In this document: positions 36,700 through 49,801 of the stretch, in pieces
How the letters are laid out: every line of letters begins with the position of its first letter
Numbering within the stretch: position 1 is the first letter of the stretch
Assembly (NCBI GenBank): GCA_028554645.1
Contig: JAQOOI010000012.1
Coordinates: 310,001-374,000 of the forward strand
Length of the DNA stretch: 64,000 bases
Direction of reading: 5' to 3'
Source: Omphalotus guepiniiformis
Lineage: Eukaryota > Basidiomycota > Agaricomycetes > Agaricales > Omphalotaceae
Notes under the pieces: model-generated
The model's input: the letters and a program-made list of their open reading frames with translations, nothing else
What the model was told of the DNA's origin: nothing
Database searches by the model: none
Program-made: the position numbers and the translations under genes

Positions 36700-39600
36700 A
36701 CTTCGAACGTGAAACTGAGCTCCATATTCTATACTCCAACCGGGAAACCTACGAGTGAGAACTGTTAGTTCAAGTCATAACGGCCATGCTACAACTCCCG
36801 TGTGCAGCGGTACCGGACTCTAGAAGCTCAGGCTAGGTAGGCTCAAATGTAAGGCGTTAATGACTCGGATTTTTGATCACGATTACTAAACTACATAAGT
36901 AAGTCAGTAAGTACGTGCTTAGTACGCTACGGCGCTAGCGCTCCTCCCTTTGGGCCGTAAGGGTTCAACGCGCCAGCTCTATAGCTCTGCTTCCTTATCC
37001 AGCATATGTGTGTGTGAGTACCTGAGCAAACTAAATATACGCCCTTGACTCCGAGTCCCTGAAGGAAGCCGGAAGCTCTACTAATTTGATGGGCCCAAGT
37101 GACGAGGTCACGAGTTGGGATAATCTTTGAATCTCATTAGATGTGGAGTTGGATGGGGCTTCCCAGCAGCTTCGAAAGGGTGAACGAAGTAAACGGGGGT
37201 GTGAGTGTGGCGGCTGGTATTCACAGTGTACGGTGTTTAGAAGACTCCATCCCGGCCCTTCAAGGATTTAGAAGACTTTCTCTGTCAGTGGTTACTTCCA
37301 CCTGCCAGTAAGTATTAAAGCTAATCCTTGAAGAGATCAGATTTCGGACCCAAGGACCGTACCCGTACGCTCAGCGGGTCATTCAACGTTCAACGGAGCA
37401 TCGATATTAAATGTTCATGTTAACCGCCAACCTAACTTGCTGAATTCCGAGTTAGGTCCGTTCGAGGATAACTTGGATAAGTACATACATAGACAAAATC
37501 CAAATCCGTCTAATCAACAATCTGCGAGCACGAGAAGATCAGGCTGATACCGAAACGGTTCAACGAAAACATACTGTACATACACAAGTACATATGTACT
37601 GGTCCCAAGGGCTTCCGAAAGTAGTCCAGGTGTACTGCGATCAGCCCGCCGTTAAGAGGATTCCGATTTCCGAGGATCTCGTGTGTGACCTTTGATATAT
37701 GAACTTGAATAGGAGGAGGGTATGTTCAGTACTATGTATATACGGCGTGTATTCGATTATATGCGGACTGAATTCGGTGAGAACCCTGTGTTATACACAC
37801 GACTTGGATCGTGATGGTGATGGTGATAGGTTCAAGGAAACGAAGCTTTCAGTCTTCAGACTCAGGAGATCAGTAGTGCGAGGGACGCGTGCGGATGCAT
37901 CAGTAAATCATGATCAGCGAATCAGCGAAATCGGGGAATCGGGGAAATCAGTACGTACTTATCGTTGAAGTTCAGGTAAGTAAGTATTACTCGCGATTGC
38001 CGCCATATGCATGCTGAAAAGAACTCGAAAGCCTGAAGGCTGAATCGATACGTGTGCTAGTAGACGTTATATGTACATGTCCATATGGATGGATGTAAAT
38101 GAACAGCGTGCGCGAGATGTAAGGGTAGTAGTACCATGAGTTACCATGAGTTACATCGAGAATTCGAATCGGGTGCAGGAATGGAATGGTTTCGAAGTTC
38201 GCGGCGTATCTTTAGTACTGATTTGAACTACTCTCGGCGCTGATCGTTCAAATGATCTACATACCGTGACATACTTCCATATACATATCTCATACATACG
38301 TTCAATTCCTCCCAAACCCCTTGATCCCATTCCACGTCGTCCTCCAACCATCATCATGGAATGATTTCTCGAACACACCATCATACTATCATGATAGTAG
38401 GCTAGGTATCCTTGAAGTCGCCGCAAGCCCATATCCTATTAAAGAGAAGAGAACGAAAACAAACCAAATAGAAGAAAGAGACAACATGGCACTCAACACA
38501 ATACCAAGACAAAGTTGAACAAAGACTAAAATAACCCGTTATATTCATCCCCGCCACCCCTTCCCCCAAACTTCTGTTCAAGTGATCCATGATCGATTTT
38601 GACATTCGGATATTCATAATTCGTCAAACCACGATCAGTTCATCCATCGCTCGCCACCCATCTTCTTGTTCAGAGTCCTTCATACCGGCGGTCTTCTTCG
38701 TTACATACATACGCATATCCTTCGCAATGAGTGCTATGGTGATCCACCCTTTGTACATACAACAGTACGTACTACCTACAACCGGGTGCACTGGTGGACC
38801 TACGGGTACTATGTGGGGCTTCGGATTCGGAGTTGAGGTTACCTACGTTCAAGAACCCACCTCTACACCACAATACATAGAATGCTTAAATCTACGGACT
38901 CCGAGCCCCCACATCCACTGACCCTTCGCGATTGACTCGAATTCCTTCCTCTAGGCCGCTATCCCTGAATGGAACAGACAACCGCCAACCACCTCTCCAC
39001 TCGCGGCGGTATCCACCGCAGGCATCCGCCGTGAATAATTCTGCTTCAAATGCCGGGCTGGGACAATGCGCTTGGGTACAACAATAGACAATAGACACAA
39101 CTCGGAGTTATGGACTTAGGACAATGGGTAGGGTTCGAAGCGAAGCGAAGGGGGTACGGGCGGTTTCTAAAGATCGGTTAGAATTGAAATTTGAGTACTA
39201 TCACGGTGGGGCTTATTGTAACGACTTTACTTGCTATAGTTATCACGTATGTGTGTAGCAAGTTGGGGAATGTAGATCTACATAGGACAATGGCTCGGCG
39301 GGAATCCGTTGACGTTGGCGTGAACGACTCGGGGGTGTGATATGTCAGTGGACAATGGGCCGATCGACTTGAATGTCTATGAGAGTCGGTTAGTTGCGAG
39401 TAAGTAAGGACGTATATACGAGCTTACCCGTCTCAGACGCGGGGGACGACTCGGAAAGGTATACACAATGGCGAATACACTACCCGTGAATCCTGTCCGT
39501 CACACCCACTATTATAACACCTATCGAACTCTAGACGCTGGCGCTAGCGCTCACCCACTCGACACGGGCGATAAACGCCTCGGAAGGGTGTGTGTGGGTG

Positions 39601-41030
39601 GGTCCCTACAGTCAATCAATCACAATGATGGCACATAAATGCATAAGTACTTACCAACACATTTACCCTCGGAGTCGTACGTACCATTCAAGTTGACCGG
39701 GAGGCTTCGGGAGGACTTGAACAAACGATGATCGGAATCGGAGGCGCACGCGGGTGGTACGCAAGTACTGCAGCATTCGATGCATCGTAACGGAGGGGGA
39801 CATATGTTCATAAATAAAGAGTCATCTACAGCGCTGTAAGTAGTAGAACAGTGAATCCCGCTACAGCTTGTTGATGGAAGGAATTTTGACATGTGATGAT
39901 TGATTGAATAACACCAACCCACGAGTTGAACTAAAAACTTACTTGCTTATTTACATACCTTAGGCATCGAAGAAAGAACTCCTCGAACTCACCCTCCAAG
40001 ACAATCAATCACCCCCTCCGCGGCGATCTGCGCCAACGAGCCCAAGCCATTCAAGATTTGGTTACATTTCCCCTCGAACTTGAATTCCGAAATTTCTAAT
40101 TTCTCGACAACTTCGAATTTGTAGGTTGGCAAGGTCAAGGTATTGATGGAAGATATGCATTACATACATACATACGTGAGCCGGGGGACAGATTCTGGAA
40201 TACACAATGCTCGTGTTTACTTGGTGTGTACTTTCAATACATATGAAGGGTCGGTATTACTGTAGGTGTCGAAGGAATGAATGAAAGCACACGACCGAGC
40301 GAAACGAGCTAACGAGCTCGGAGGATGGATGACTCACCTTGTCAAACAAAAAAGCGGTAGCGGAAGTGAGACATACAGTATGTCCTGTACCATACCGCAA
40401 ATTTCTCCGCCCGAAGAACAGTCTAACTCTGAGTAACACACCAATTTACATACCTTCCAGTACATTCCTTCTAGCGAGTCATAGTCAGGATACTCAGTAA
40501 AACCCGGCGCAACCGCACTTCGAAATCGCATTCGCAATTATATCGAATTCGGTGTTACTTAGAAATCACTTTATACATCCATCTCGTGAGTTTTGGCCAA
40601 TTAAGCGTATTCGAGTCAAAGCTAAGTCATCTAAATTGATGGATGACTGAAAGACGCTAAAAGCCCGAGCGTGATTAACAAGACACCTTGGGGAAGAAAA
40701 TCCGAGCCAGACACCCCTAAATTGGAAATACTGGGGCAGTTCGGTAGTTCGGTTCTGGATTTGGTAAGTCGAGGGGTGGTTGGCAATGCAAATGAGACGA
40801 GACTGAGCTGTGAAGTGAAGAGTCTTGCGTTGTACGGCGATGTACGGTTACACCTTGAGTATCGTATCATTATTCGCTGTGGGTCGGGTCGGGAATCGGG
40901 TAGACTAGGATAGAGAGAGAGAGCGCGAAGAGAGTGGATGGATTTATTTAATTAATAAATTAAATACAATGGTGGGTTACGATGATTTCGGGACATCGGG
41001 AAAAAGCTCGAAGATGCTGAGTTAATTATC
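36700..41030. other. Gene-poor block, part 3
   Basis: No supportable gene. It holds further GTAAGTA copies (36910, 37309, 37976, 39403, 39648), GACTC-rich words and TACATACATA microsatellite strings. Confidence 0.5.
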
Positions 41031-41031
41031 G

Positions 41032-41039
41032 TGACGTCA
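41032..41039. promoter_or_regulatory. CRE/ATF-type site TGACGTCA upstream of the cyclin gene
   Basis: A perfect 8-base palindrome TGACGTCA lies about 370 bases before the cyclin ATG. It is the consensus for bZIP factors of the CREB/ATF group. Binding is inference. Confidence 0.4.
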
Positions 41040-41339
41040 GCCGAACAAGTTGGGGCAGAATACGAATCCGATTCCGAACCAGGGGGAAGAGAGATGAACT
41101 GGGTTGCGTGGTCAGCGGCATCGGATAATTACCCTTACCCTTGGCGAAAAGGTTGCCGAGATCTCAGGTTTTTTTCTTTTTTTTCTGGGTTACGATGACG
41201 AGCCGAGCCGGATCGGGTAAATCGTGGTGTTACACACACATTGACAATTTCCGTTTGACTCGTACACCCCTCATGATTTCCTTTTTGGTATTCTTGCACA
41301 TCCCTTCGGCCCAATCCCATTCCCCCCTCTCGATTTTCC

Positions 41340-41351
41340 TATATATATATT
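41340..41351 (+). promoter_or_regulatory. TATA-like element of the cyclin gene
   Basis: TATATATATATT lies about 60 bases before the ATG at 41407 and is followed by a C/T-rich stretch, as in many fungal core promoters. Confidence 0.5.
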
Positions 41352-41406
41352 ATCTCACTCCCTTCATGTTCCCGAACTGTCCACTCTCCCGCTTTCTGCA
41401 AACGCA

Positions 41407-42523
41407 ATGTTCTCTCCTGAATCTTCTTCCTCCTCATCCTCATCGACATCCTCTGAAGCTTCTTCGTCTTCAACAATGTCTTCTACGAGGTCTTCACCTG
41501 TTCATCATGCGAGTCTCGTCGACCCTTCTACACATTCACCTGCTCTGTTGCAACTCGTCGAAGTTAAGATATCGAGACCTATCATTGGTGAGTCTTCCTT
41601 TCAATCATATTCAAGTGTTATATTTCTGACGCTTTGACTGCTTGTAGACTACATAGTTGATTGTGTAGCAGAAACAGTCGACTTCGCTATGGGAAGAACA
41701 TCACCTGCTCGCGGGAGACAATCTACTAGACGACCGGGTTTATCCAAGTTCACTACATTCGTATCGAATGTGCTCACGAGAGCAGAAGTAAACATGCCCG
41801 TCGTACTCGCTTCCCTGGTCTACATAGACCGGGCAAAGCCACATTTACACATCGCCCTAGAAGAATGGGCTTTGGAAAGGGTTTTCTTGGGTTCGCTTAT
41901 CCTTGCATCAAAGGTGAGCAGCTTTCTTCTTTCATAGTTTCTTTCATTTCGATCTAACTCGCCTTTCTTAATCTTAGTATCTCAACGATTCTACGTTGAA
42001 AAACATTCACTGGGCTCTATGCACCGGTGTATTCGGGAAGCGCGATGTGGGGCGTATCGAGAGAGAGTTTCTCGATGTTTTGGATTGGGAGTTGAATGTC
42101 ACTGAGGACGAGTTGTTGAGCCATCACGCAGGTATATCTGCAATTGCCTTCCCTTCATCACCCCGACAAAACTCCCATCATCAACCTACTCAAACACACG
42201 AATTTTCCCGACCTCATCATTCACGGAACCACCATCGTTCCTCCGCGTCCGTCCCTGAACTTGAACCCTCGAGTCCGATATCATCCGACGGGTCAATATC
42301 ACCACAAACTCCTTCCACACACAATTCATCCCCTGATGCGTACCCACATGTACCTCGGGGAAAATCATCTGTGCAAGCTGCTACGAAGGCTGCAATGGCC
42401 GTAGCACCACACAAACATTCGAGTTTCCAGGAAATATTAAGATCGTTTCCTATACCTCATCATCATCATCACCACCATCCTACTTCGCACCATACGCAGA
42501 GTCACTTTCCTATACAGGTTTGA
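41407..42523 (+). CDS. Pho85-type cyclin (PCL/Pho80-like)
   Basis: Three exons (41407-41587, 41648-41913, 41978-42523) give 330 residues. A Ser-rich N-terminus precedes the cyclin box: VVLASLVYIDRAKPHLHIAL, FLGSLILASKYLNDSTLKN, WALCTGVFGKRDVGRIEREF and LDVLDWELNV, the pattern of PCL1/2-like cyclins that activate the Pho85 kinase. The tail is disordered with His runs (HHHHHHH). Introns are GT-AG, 60 and 64 nt; the first splits a codon. The likely role is cell-cycle or nutrient-linked control of a Pho85-type CDK, from family knowledge. It is the only confident gene in 26 kb. Confidence 0.88.
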
Positions 42524-44650
42524 TGACTTGTGCTCCGACTCTCATTTTTTTTCGGTTTCCTTTCTTCTTGCATGCATTGCTGTGTTGTCCTTTGGGCAAA
42601 AAAAGCTCATCGCTATCACTCGCTCCCTCGCCCGTTTGCTCTTTCATCTCTTTCAAGCTATCTGCATCACTTTCGTCCCTTCCTCTGCTTCCAATACATC
42701 TCACATCCGTTGATCAATTGATTGACATGGATGGACATGAGCTCGGTTCATTTATCATTCTTATTATCGTTCGTCACTTCCTCGACTCACACAATTTCCC
42801 CAACTCGAATTCGAGTTTTGTTTCCGTGCATGAATTATTAGCACGCGTACTACCTCCTCCTCAATGCAATTCACTTCATATATTTATACCGCAGCATCAA
42901 ATCTCTCGAACTACATTAGTTTGTTTATTAGTTACCCAACAGTGCACAGAATATGATACATAGTTCAGAATTGAACACAAATTGAACAATTTTAAACACT
43001 AATACTTGCTGAATCGTGAGAATGAATCGTGAACTTTCTTGCTTATGCTGTCGCTGTCGAACAAACATCTTTCGCGTATGCAATGCGCAAGATATTGTTA
43101 ACAGCTTGTAACAATTTCACAGCATTTACGCATACACATACATCTTTTTTGATCCTTGTCATTAAACACCCTCGTGTATGCTGCAGTCTGCTGCAGTGCA
43201 TCATTGACAACTTACAAGTCTGTCATCCGTGACGAATAATGATTTAATAATTTTAAAAAACAATTTATTCAATAATTCCATCAAATGTTCGTTTCCTTAG
43301 TTGTTCATGTCCATCCCATTGGACAGATGGCGCTGCGGTGCGCAGCGCGCTAATGCGGTTGGAACTACTGAAGGTGACTGAACTATTTTACTTAGCCCCG
43401 TCCGCGCCGTTGGGATGCCGTCTGGTGCCGCTGGGGACTTAGGCTGACTTAGGACTATCGCGCGACTCGCAATGTGTCATGTCATAGTCGAAGTCATGTC
43501 GGAGTCATGTCAAACTCATTCTGGTTTTGATTTTGGTCCGACGGGTACGTGGGTGCGTGGGGGTGTCCACTAGTGACGAAGTAATAACTTTTTTGTCATA
43601 TCGCCCCCTTGCTAGAGGGTTTCACGAAGTATCACGAAGTACGAAGGAAGGTGGAAGAAATTTAGAATGAGGTGAGAAGGGGAACGACGAACGTGTACGT
43701 GTACGTGTTATTCTGCCCATTTTGTCTCCCATTTTCAGATTCCTACTGTGTCTTCCCAGGAAGGCTATAGCGCTCTCGGCGAAGTACGTGGAACGAATAA
43801 CGGATGCCCGATGCATATGCATGACGAATGTTAATGACCATTTTGCAGGGCTGCGAAGGGTCGCGTTGGAACTTGGGGTTGGGTAAAGGGCGGGAGGGAG
43901 CTGAGCAGCCTCGGCAGGGCGGGTGGGTGAGTCATCCCGAGTCATGAGACTGATAATAATATTGATCCTCAACGTTGCAACTTTTTCTTTCGTTATTTTT
44001 TGAATATCGTTTGTCGTTTGTCGTTTCGTCGTTTCGTCGGTTGTCGCTGCTACACGTTACTGGCTCGTATAATACTGTGCATAGCCTAAATTTCTCGAAC
44101 CACTAAGTAACTTGACAGCGCGCGCCTGTCGAAGACTTTGACGATAATCGATGGTGATTAAGATTCTGAAGGTCGCGAGGTCGCGAGCGCCGAGGGTCGT
44201 GAAGTTTTGAGTTTGTCAAAGTCAAAAGTCGTGTACGGCCGGCTTGGCTGCCGCTACAGCGCTAAGTAAGGCCTAGTAAGGCCCCGTCGTGATGCATTGA
44301 TGCACAATGTTTTAATCGGGTGTTCCGTCGGATTCCGGAAGGGCAAGGTTATTACTCATACTGGAAATGTAAGCAATTTTGATTTTTTTACGCGATCCCG
44401 TTGATCCCGTTCAACAGAGTCAAGGCTAGTAGTAACTAGTGAACTAGTAAAGGTTGGGAGGAGAGGAGTAGGAGCAGGAGGCTGGTAGGAGGTATGAATA
44501 TCTGAATTCGTCGTGGGTCCGGCTACTACATGAACCGGTACGTACTGTACTTCTCTTCCATCGATATCGAGCGGCGAGATGTCACGGGTACGGGTGTAGT
44601 TAATTATTCGACGCGTACGTACGCGTTCGCGTTTTCTTACTGTTTTCTTA
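42524..44650. other. Gene-poor block, part 4
   Basis: Begins with the 3' region of the cyclin gene (T/C-rich, about 42530-42960). No further gene is supportable. A (GTCGTTT)-like microsatellite lies at about 44005-44045. Confidence 0.5.
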
Positions 44651-44651
44651 T

Positions 44652-45227
44652 CAGTGGATGACCTCCCGTGGGCATTTCTAAACTAAATCCTATTCTAAAC
44701 TCATATAAGCGAGCTTAGCCGAGTCTCCGAATCTCGCCAACGAGCTCACATCAGCGGAGTTTGTAATTTTACTCATTTCTAAATTTTAATCTGGAAGGAG
44801 GGTACCCCCCCCTCTTCCAGACTAAAATCGTCTTTCTAAACACATTTCAAGCTCCGCTCGGAGATACACCTTCCCTTTTTGTATTCGTCCCCGAGGGTCA
44901 GAGCTAGAGTTTTGCGTAGGGAGCCTTAGTGGTCACTTGAAAGTGGCCTTATTCGTCTCAAAAGGATGATATATTGTCAGCTGTACATACTTATTGAACT
45001 TTAAAAGAGAATAAACAACTCTGTGAGCCCAATCTTCTTCGCCCTACCTAGTGGCTTATGGGAAGAATAACTTCCTATTCAGGCTTTCAGCCGGATTATT
45101 CTAGACCAAGCATTTGGTCAACGGCTGGTCGACGGTTTTCTAAACTAGAGCTATCTCTTTTCAAAGTCCGCGTTTGATGGATTTAGAAAATAATCTAGGT
45201 TTTCTAAATCCACGGGAGGTCACCCAG
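44652..45227. mobile_element. Candidate fold-back/MITE-like element
   Basis: The ends carry inverted TGACCTCCCGTGG (perfect 13 bases: 44659-44671 and 45210-45222), extended imperfectly to CAGTGG...CCCAG. Inside, TTCTAAA recurs at least six times, and two strong hairpins occur: TCTGGAAG/CTTCCAGA around 44790-44825 and GGATTTAGAAAA/TTTTCTAAATCC at 45179-45211. There is no coding capacity. No clear target-site duplication is visible, so the ends are uncertain. Confidence 0.5.
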
Positions 45228-48200
45228 TTTTGCGGACCTTGAGCTTGGTGATTTATGATTTATGATTATGATTTGCCGACCCTCCAGGCTCCGAGACAGG
45301 GTATGTATATGACTCATGCAAACTCGAGAATGCGACCCACCGGGCGAACATCTGCGAACATTCGCAAACGTCTGACTCGGGAAGGGCTCTCCCGCCGATC
45401 CACATCACTCATCACTCATCTGCGCCGCCCGGCATGGTACTGGGGTGTATGTACTGGCACGGGTGCTTTCCGAGACTATGTAGGTGGAGGGCTCGGGATG
45501 AGAACATCGATGAATATAATAAGTATGTATGTACTCGTACTACTAACTGTAAGTACCATACCGTAACGTTCCGTACACTTTGTACCCCCACAAATTAAAT
45601 TTGTTTTCCCCAAGGAATTTGTATCCCCACAATTTGTAGACTATAGTATTAGGGAGTCGTACTTACGCTCGACCCGCCCCTCACTCGCACTGACAACGAT
45701 TTCGATCAAATACATAGAATATTCGACCCCACACTGCTGGTTGTGATTGTCCCCTGGTATGTCCCCCGACATACATACATCATATATGACGTAGAATTGA
45801 ACTCGGATAGGTTCCGTCCTCTGCTCGCCAGGACGCACGAGATTGGTTTAATGTGGTACATATACAAATCGCCTAGGGGGTTCGGGAGTACATTCGTTCG
45901 TTCGTTCTGAACGGAGCGGAGCAGGGGATAGAATTATCGATAGAATACAGTCCATTCCCGGTGAGCTCGGTCGCTTGAGCGCTCGAGCGCCGCTACATGT
46001 GTAACGTTCGCATGTGATTGCGGTCGTGGCGGGATATCGGTTGTGAATGTCACCCTCATTATTGAAGCTAAGGTTTGCATGTGCATGTAGTACAGATTCG
46101 ATTCGGGAGCGAAATCCTGAGTGGGTGTTATGTAGCGCTGGGTATCAGTGATTTGCATGAGGGGATTGACGCGGACGGACAGGATGGATGGATAGATGAA
46201 TAGATAGATAGATGGATGGATGGATGGAACGAACTGGGATAGATGGATTGAAGGATGGAAGGATAGAAGTTAGGACGATCATCTTCGGCCAATATGAATC
46301 CCGATCCGGATCCGACGCTATATGTAGGACAGACGGACCAAGACAGATTAGCATTGTTCTATTCTTCGTTCTGTGGGTATAGGTCGGTCTGTCGGTTGTA
46401 TGGTGGTGTCACAAGTATGCCAACTACTGGGTACTAGTGCAGCCATCGTACCGGTAAGCCTACCCGAGACTAAAGTATCAAGAAGTATCAGCATTCACAA
46501 TATTGAATGGATCCAATAACCTCTTGATAAATTTGACACGGAGAATGTCAGAAAATCAAACGACTCTTCCTTCTTCCAATCTTCCAGTCCATGATCGACG
46601 TGGAGCTAGGATAAAATAACGAACTTGAAGAAATCTTCCAGGTTTCTCTTGCAAGCTCATACGCAAGGGTTCGTGACGTCGGCATTGGCGCATCGGTGGA
46701 TCGGTGGATCGGTGGCAGGAATATCCGTTTGACAAGGCTACCGACTTGACACTCTGACACTATCGTGACTGTCGCAAGGGTCACCTGTTGCGTGGAGATT
46801 TGTAATAAAACAACAAAACCTTGAACTTGCCAACGTGGAGCCGCAGTGCTCATGACACGGCACGACACCTCACGACAGCAGGAGCAGGGGAGGGGATTTT
46901 CAATTTGGTTTTGTTGCGTTACTTCTGCGGCCGGCATGCCCGGCAAGAATTTGTAAACGTGGAGTTACGGGTGACGGAGTTGCTGTTTATGGGCAGAATA
47001 GGTGGAACGGTAACGTGGCACTCACGTGGAGAACGAACGTGGAACCATACTGTACCTGAGATCGTTCTAACCCTCGACAAACCCCTCGAACGACGAAGCC
47101 GAACCAGTTCTGTTTCTACGAGTTCCACTTGAGTTGCGAGTTTGTTTGTTTTCTTTGGAATTGTAGGGAACTTGGAGGAACTCCTTAGGAAGTCATATAG
47201 GAGTCAGGAGGGAGAATGCGCTCTCCACACTCTCAGCCGGTACTCTTAGTTGTATGAATGTGGAGAAGTCGGACGGTATGTGCCACTGATTCGTGATTGT
47301 CACAGGTATACGGTAAAATTAACATAGGATCTGACATATACTGCACATCGTCTCGATGAGATCTACGTACTCAGCGGGGGCGAGACAAAGTGGGACAAAG
47401 TCAGGGTCACCTCACTGGCAGTACGAGCGAGTCACGGAGGGTTTGGCATGCCGGTTTCAGTCGGTCGGTCGGTATTTTCGGGTTTGGGTTGTTAGATGGA
47501 AAGGGTTGGGTTAGTTCAAAGTTGGGTTACGGGTATGTGTGCTCTGCTAGGCTCTGACTTGGGTTCGGGTACTTACTCAGAGAACGTTAGTAGGACTCGA
47601 ATCTATGTTGAACGCAAGTCTAAGGGAGTCAATTTCGAGTGCTACTAGCCTAACGGTATTTCAAGGAATTCAAGTCGAACTTTGAATGTTTGAACCTCAG
47701 TCCTCAAGAGTGTAAGTTGTGAGCATAATCGTGGTTCACACTTACTGAAGTATGTAGAACGATTCGTAAATTCCCGCCGGATTCCCGCATAGTATACTCG
47801 TACGGATGCGAAATTCTCGGCCGAATACTCACGAAGGACATTCACGCATGCACGCAGGTTAGATTTTGCCATCTCCGGGAATTTCTGGCAGACTGACTGA
47901 CTGAATGTCTGTGTCACATCCACATCCCGGGCCCACATCCACTGCATCCCGGGCCCACATCCACATCCACATTCACATCCGAGTCAGGTTCAACTTATGT
48001 GTGCTAAGTAGTCTATTGAAGTCACTGACCCCCTCACCTCCCTATAAGTTTTACCTTCAACCGTTGTGCAACACTGACCCTTTCCTAATGAGCAACGTCG
48101 CGATCGCGTAGATGATGAAACAAAGGAATCCTAGTCACCGCCTACATACTCGACTCCCAATTTTCCGAGTCGGAGATCTAGTCATACTACATGACTAGGC

Positions 48201-48789
48201 TTCCGTTTTGGCAGAGAAGTGGTCCGAGTCGGAGGTTCATCTCGGTTCTCATATTTACTATTGGTGTGTATGTGCATATGTTCGTATTTTGGAAGTAAGC
48301 ACTCCACCAAGCCGCTCCGAGGGAGAATCTGCGTTAACTACATTCTCTCATCTCTCCGAGTGGGTCGACAAAGGTAAGTATTGTACTTTACTCAGATGTT
48401 CAGGCCTGTCAGGTTTAATGTAAACCCTCAGGCCACAAGTGACACGACGACATGACACGACTCGGACAAGGCCCTACCTGGCCCTAGCCAGACAAGACAA
48501 GCCACGTTGATGTCTGAGCGACCCTGTAGCGCAGCGCGCTAAGCAATACGTCCCGCTTCCGCTGAGTCCCGTCCCGTCGTTTTCGGTAGTCGGGGTCGGT
48601 GCTATGTGCGTCAAATGTGCGTAACCCTGAGAGTGCGGTGAGATCCAAGAGATTCCTACATAGGTTCATTTAAGGGTCGCAGAGGGAGGGTTTGTAATGG
48701 GGTCGTATGTAAGTATGTACCGTAGATCTGATCCACGTCTTGAAATAGAAGTACAAACAGGGAGCGTACATACCAGGGACGGTGCCATG
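45228..48789. other. Gene-poor block, part 5
   Basis: No supportable gene. It holds GATG/GATA tetranucleotide repeats at about 46170-46230 and a 22-bp unit (CATCCCGGGCCCACATCCACTG and variant) at about 47923-47965, followed by CACATC repeats. ORFs of 100-132 codons on the minus strand were judged chance. Confidence 0.5.
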
Positions 48790-48791
48790 TA

Positions 48792-48817
48792 CAGTTGGGG
48801 ACAATCAAACACGGTAA
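48792..48817 (+). repeat. Left terminal inverted repeat
   Basis: Exact 26-bp inverse of 49774-49799, preceded by TA. Confidence 0.93.
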
Positions 48818-49139
48818 GTTTTCGGGACCTAATTGTGGGAGGCCGGGAAGCGTCTGGAATCGACAGGAAAGCATACAGAGAGTATTTCTGAACTAGTTAA
48901 ACGAGATTTCAACGGGCGGATTTGCCTCAAACTAAAATTTATTTTTTTGACCTCAAAAATTTGGCCGTTCACTAAAAAAATCGGGAAAAATCTGAAAAAA
49001 TGCGCAAACGAACGTTCTCGTTAATCTAATGAGTTTCCCAATAAAATAAATGGGCTCAATCACGACGTGTGGTGCTGCCTAAAAAGGAAATCACCTGCAA
49101 TCCGCCCGCGTCAACACCTCCGGCGTTTCTGTTTAGGGA

Positions 49140-49616
49140 CCATGCCGTAATACACTTCCGACGAAAATTGTACAGCCAGTGTCCACTACATTTCTGCAGT
49201 CATGGGTCATCAATGCCATCCACAAAAACGGAAGTACAACATTTCCGGCTTACTCCAGAATCAACAAAAGCTTAGTTTCCCTTCTGTTGAACAAGAAGTT
49301 TCACTGTGAAGTTAATCCAATTGAAATGGTGGGTGTTTTAACAATTATCTTCATACAAGTGCTAACGAGCTTCATGTTATTGAGGTTGGGTCCTTTGAAA
49401 TACAGATACTGAGAAGTGACAAAGAAATCATTTGCTGAGGTAAAAGAAATTGAATTCCGCTACTTGAATGCATGCCCAGGAAAGGTGATTCAAAGATTCA
49501 TCAACCACTCATGGTGTTTCATGAGTGCTTACCAGGCTGTCCGGTGGCAGAAGGCACACAGATCGGTTCCAGCTCGAGCCATGATGCAATTGGACACTGT
49601 ACTTACTCCATCTTAG
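49140..49616 (+). pseudogene. Transposase C-terminal fragment (DDE_3-like)
   Basis: Reading frames at about 49179-49412 and 49416-49616 together hold NPIEMV, FINHSWCFMSAY and RSVPARAMMQLD, matching the end of fungal Tc1/mariner-type transposases. The frames are separated by stops and the N-terminal helix-turn-helix part is not recognised. Not functional. Confidence 0.75.
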
Positions 49617-49773
49617 GCAAATATTTTGCATTTTTTTTGGCCCAAAAATTTGGCCGTACCTAAGAACTCGTGGGAAAAACTTCGGAGGTTGATTTTTAGC
49701 ATTATCTCGATGGTCTGAGTCCAGAGCCGGTATTAATTTGGCTCCGGAAGCTTTCGTCTGAGCTCAAGCAACT

Positions 49774-49799
49774 TTACCGTGTTTGATTGTCCCCAACTG
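49774..49799 (-). repeat. Right terminal inverted repeat
   Basis: Exact inverse of 48792-48817, followed by TA. Confidence 0.93.
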
Positions 49800-49801
49800 T
49801 A

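Larger units (their letters stand above)
48792..49799 (+). mobile_element. Tc1/mariner-type transposon relic with perfect terminal inverted repeats
   Basis: The element is 1008 bp. Its first 26 bases (48792-48817, starting CAGTTGGGGACAATCAAACA) are the exact inverse of its last 26 (49774-49799), and TA dinucleotides flank both ends (48790-48791, 49800-49801) as a target duplication. Inside, broken plus-strand frames keep the C-terminal part of a DDE transposase: KFHCEVNPIEM around 49300, which has the N-P-I-E motif of the third acidic residue. SFAEVKEIEFRYLNACPGKV and FINHSWCFMSAY follow near 49420-49540, and then a KxHRSVPARAMMQLD-like end. The N-terminal domain and other catalytic Asp are missing, so it is a non-autonomous remnant. 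Confidence 0.9.

Noticed and set aside
46548..46946. 132-codon minus-strand ORF
   Set aside because: No domain or splice support, and it lies within the gene-poor block.
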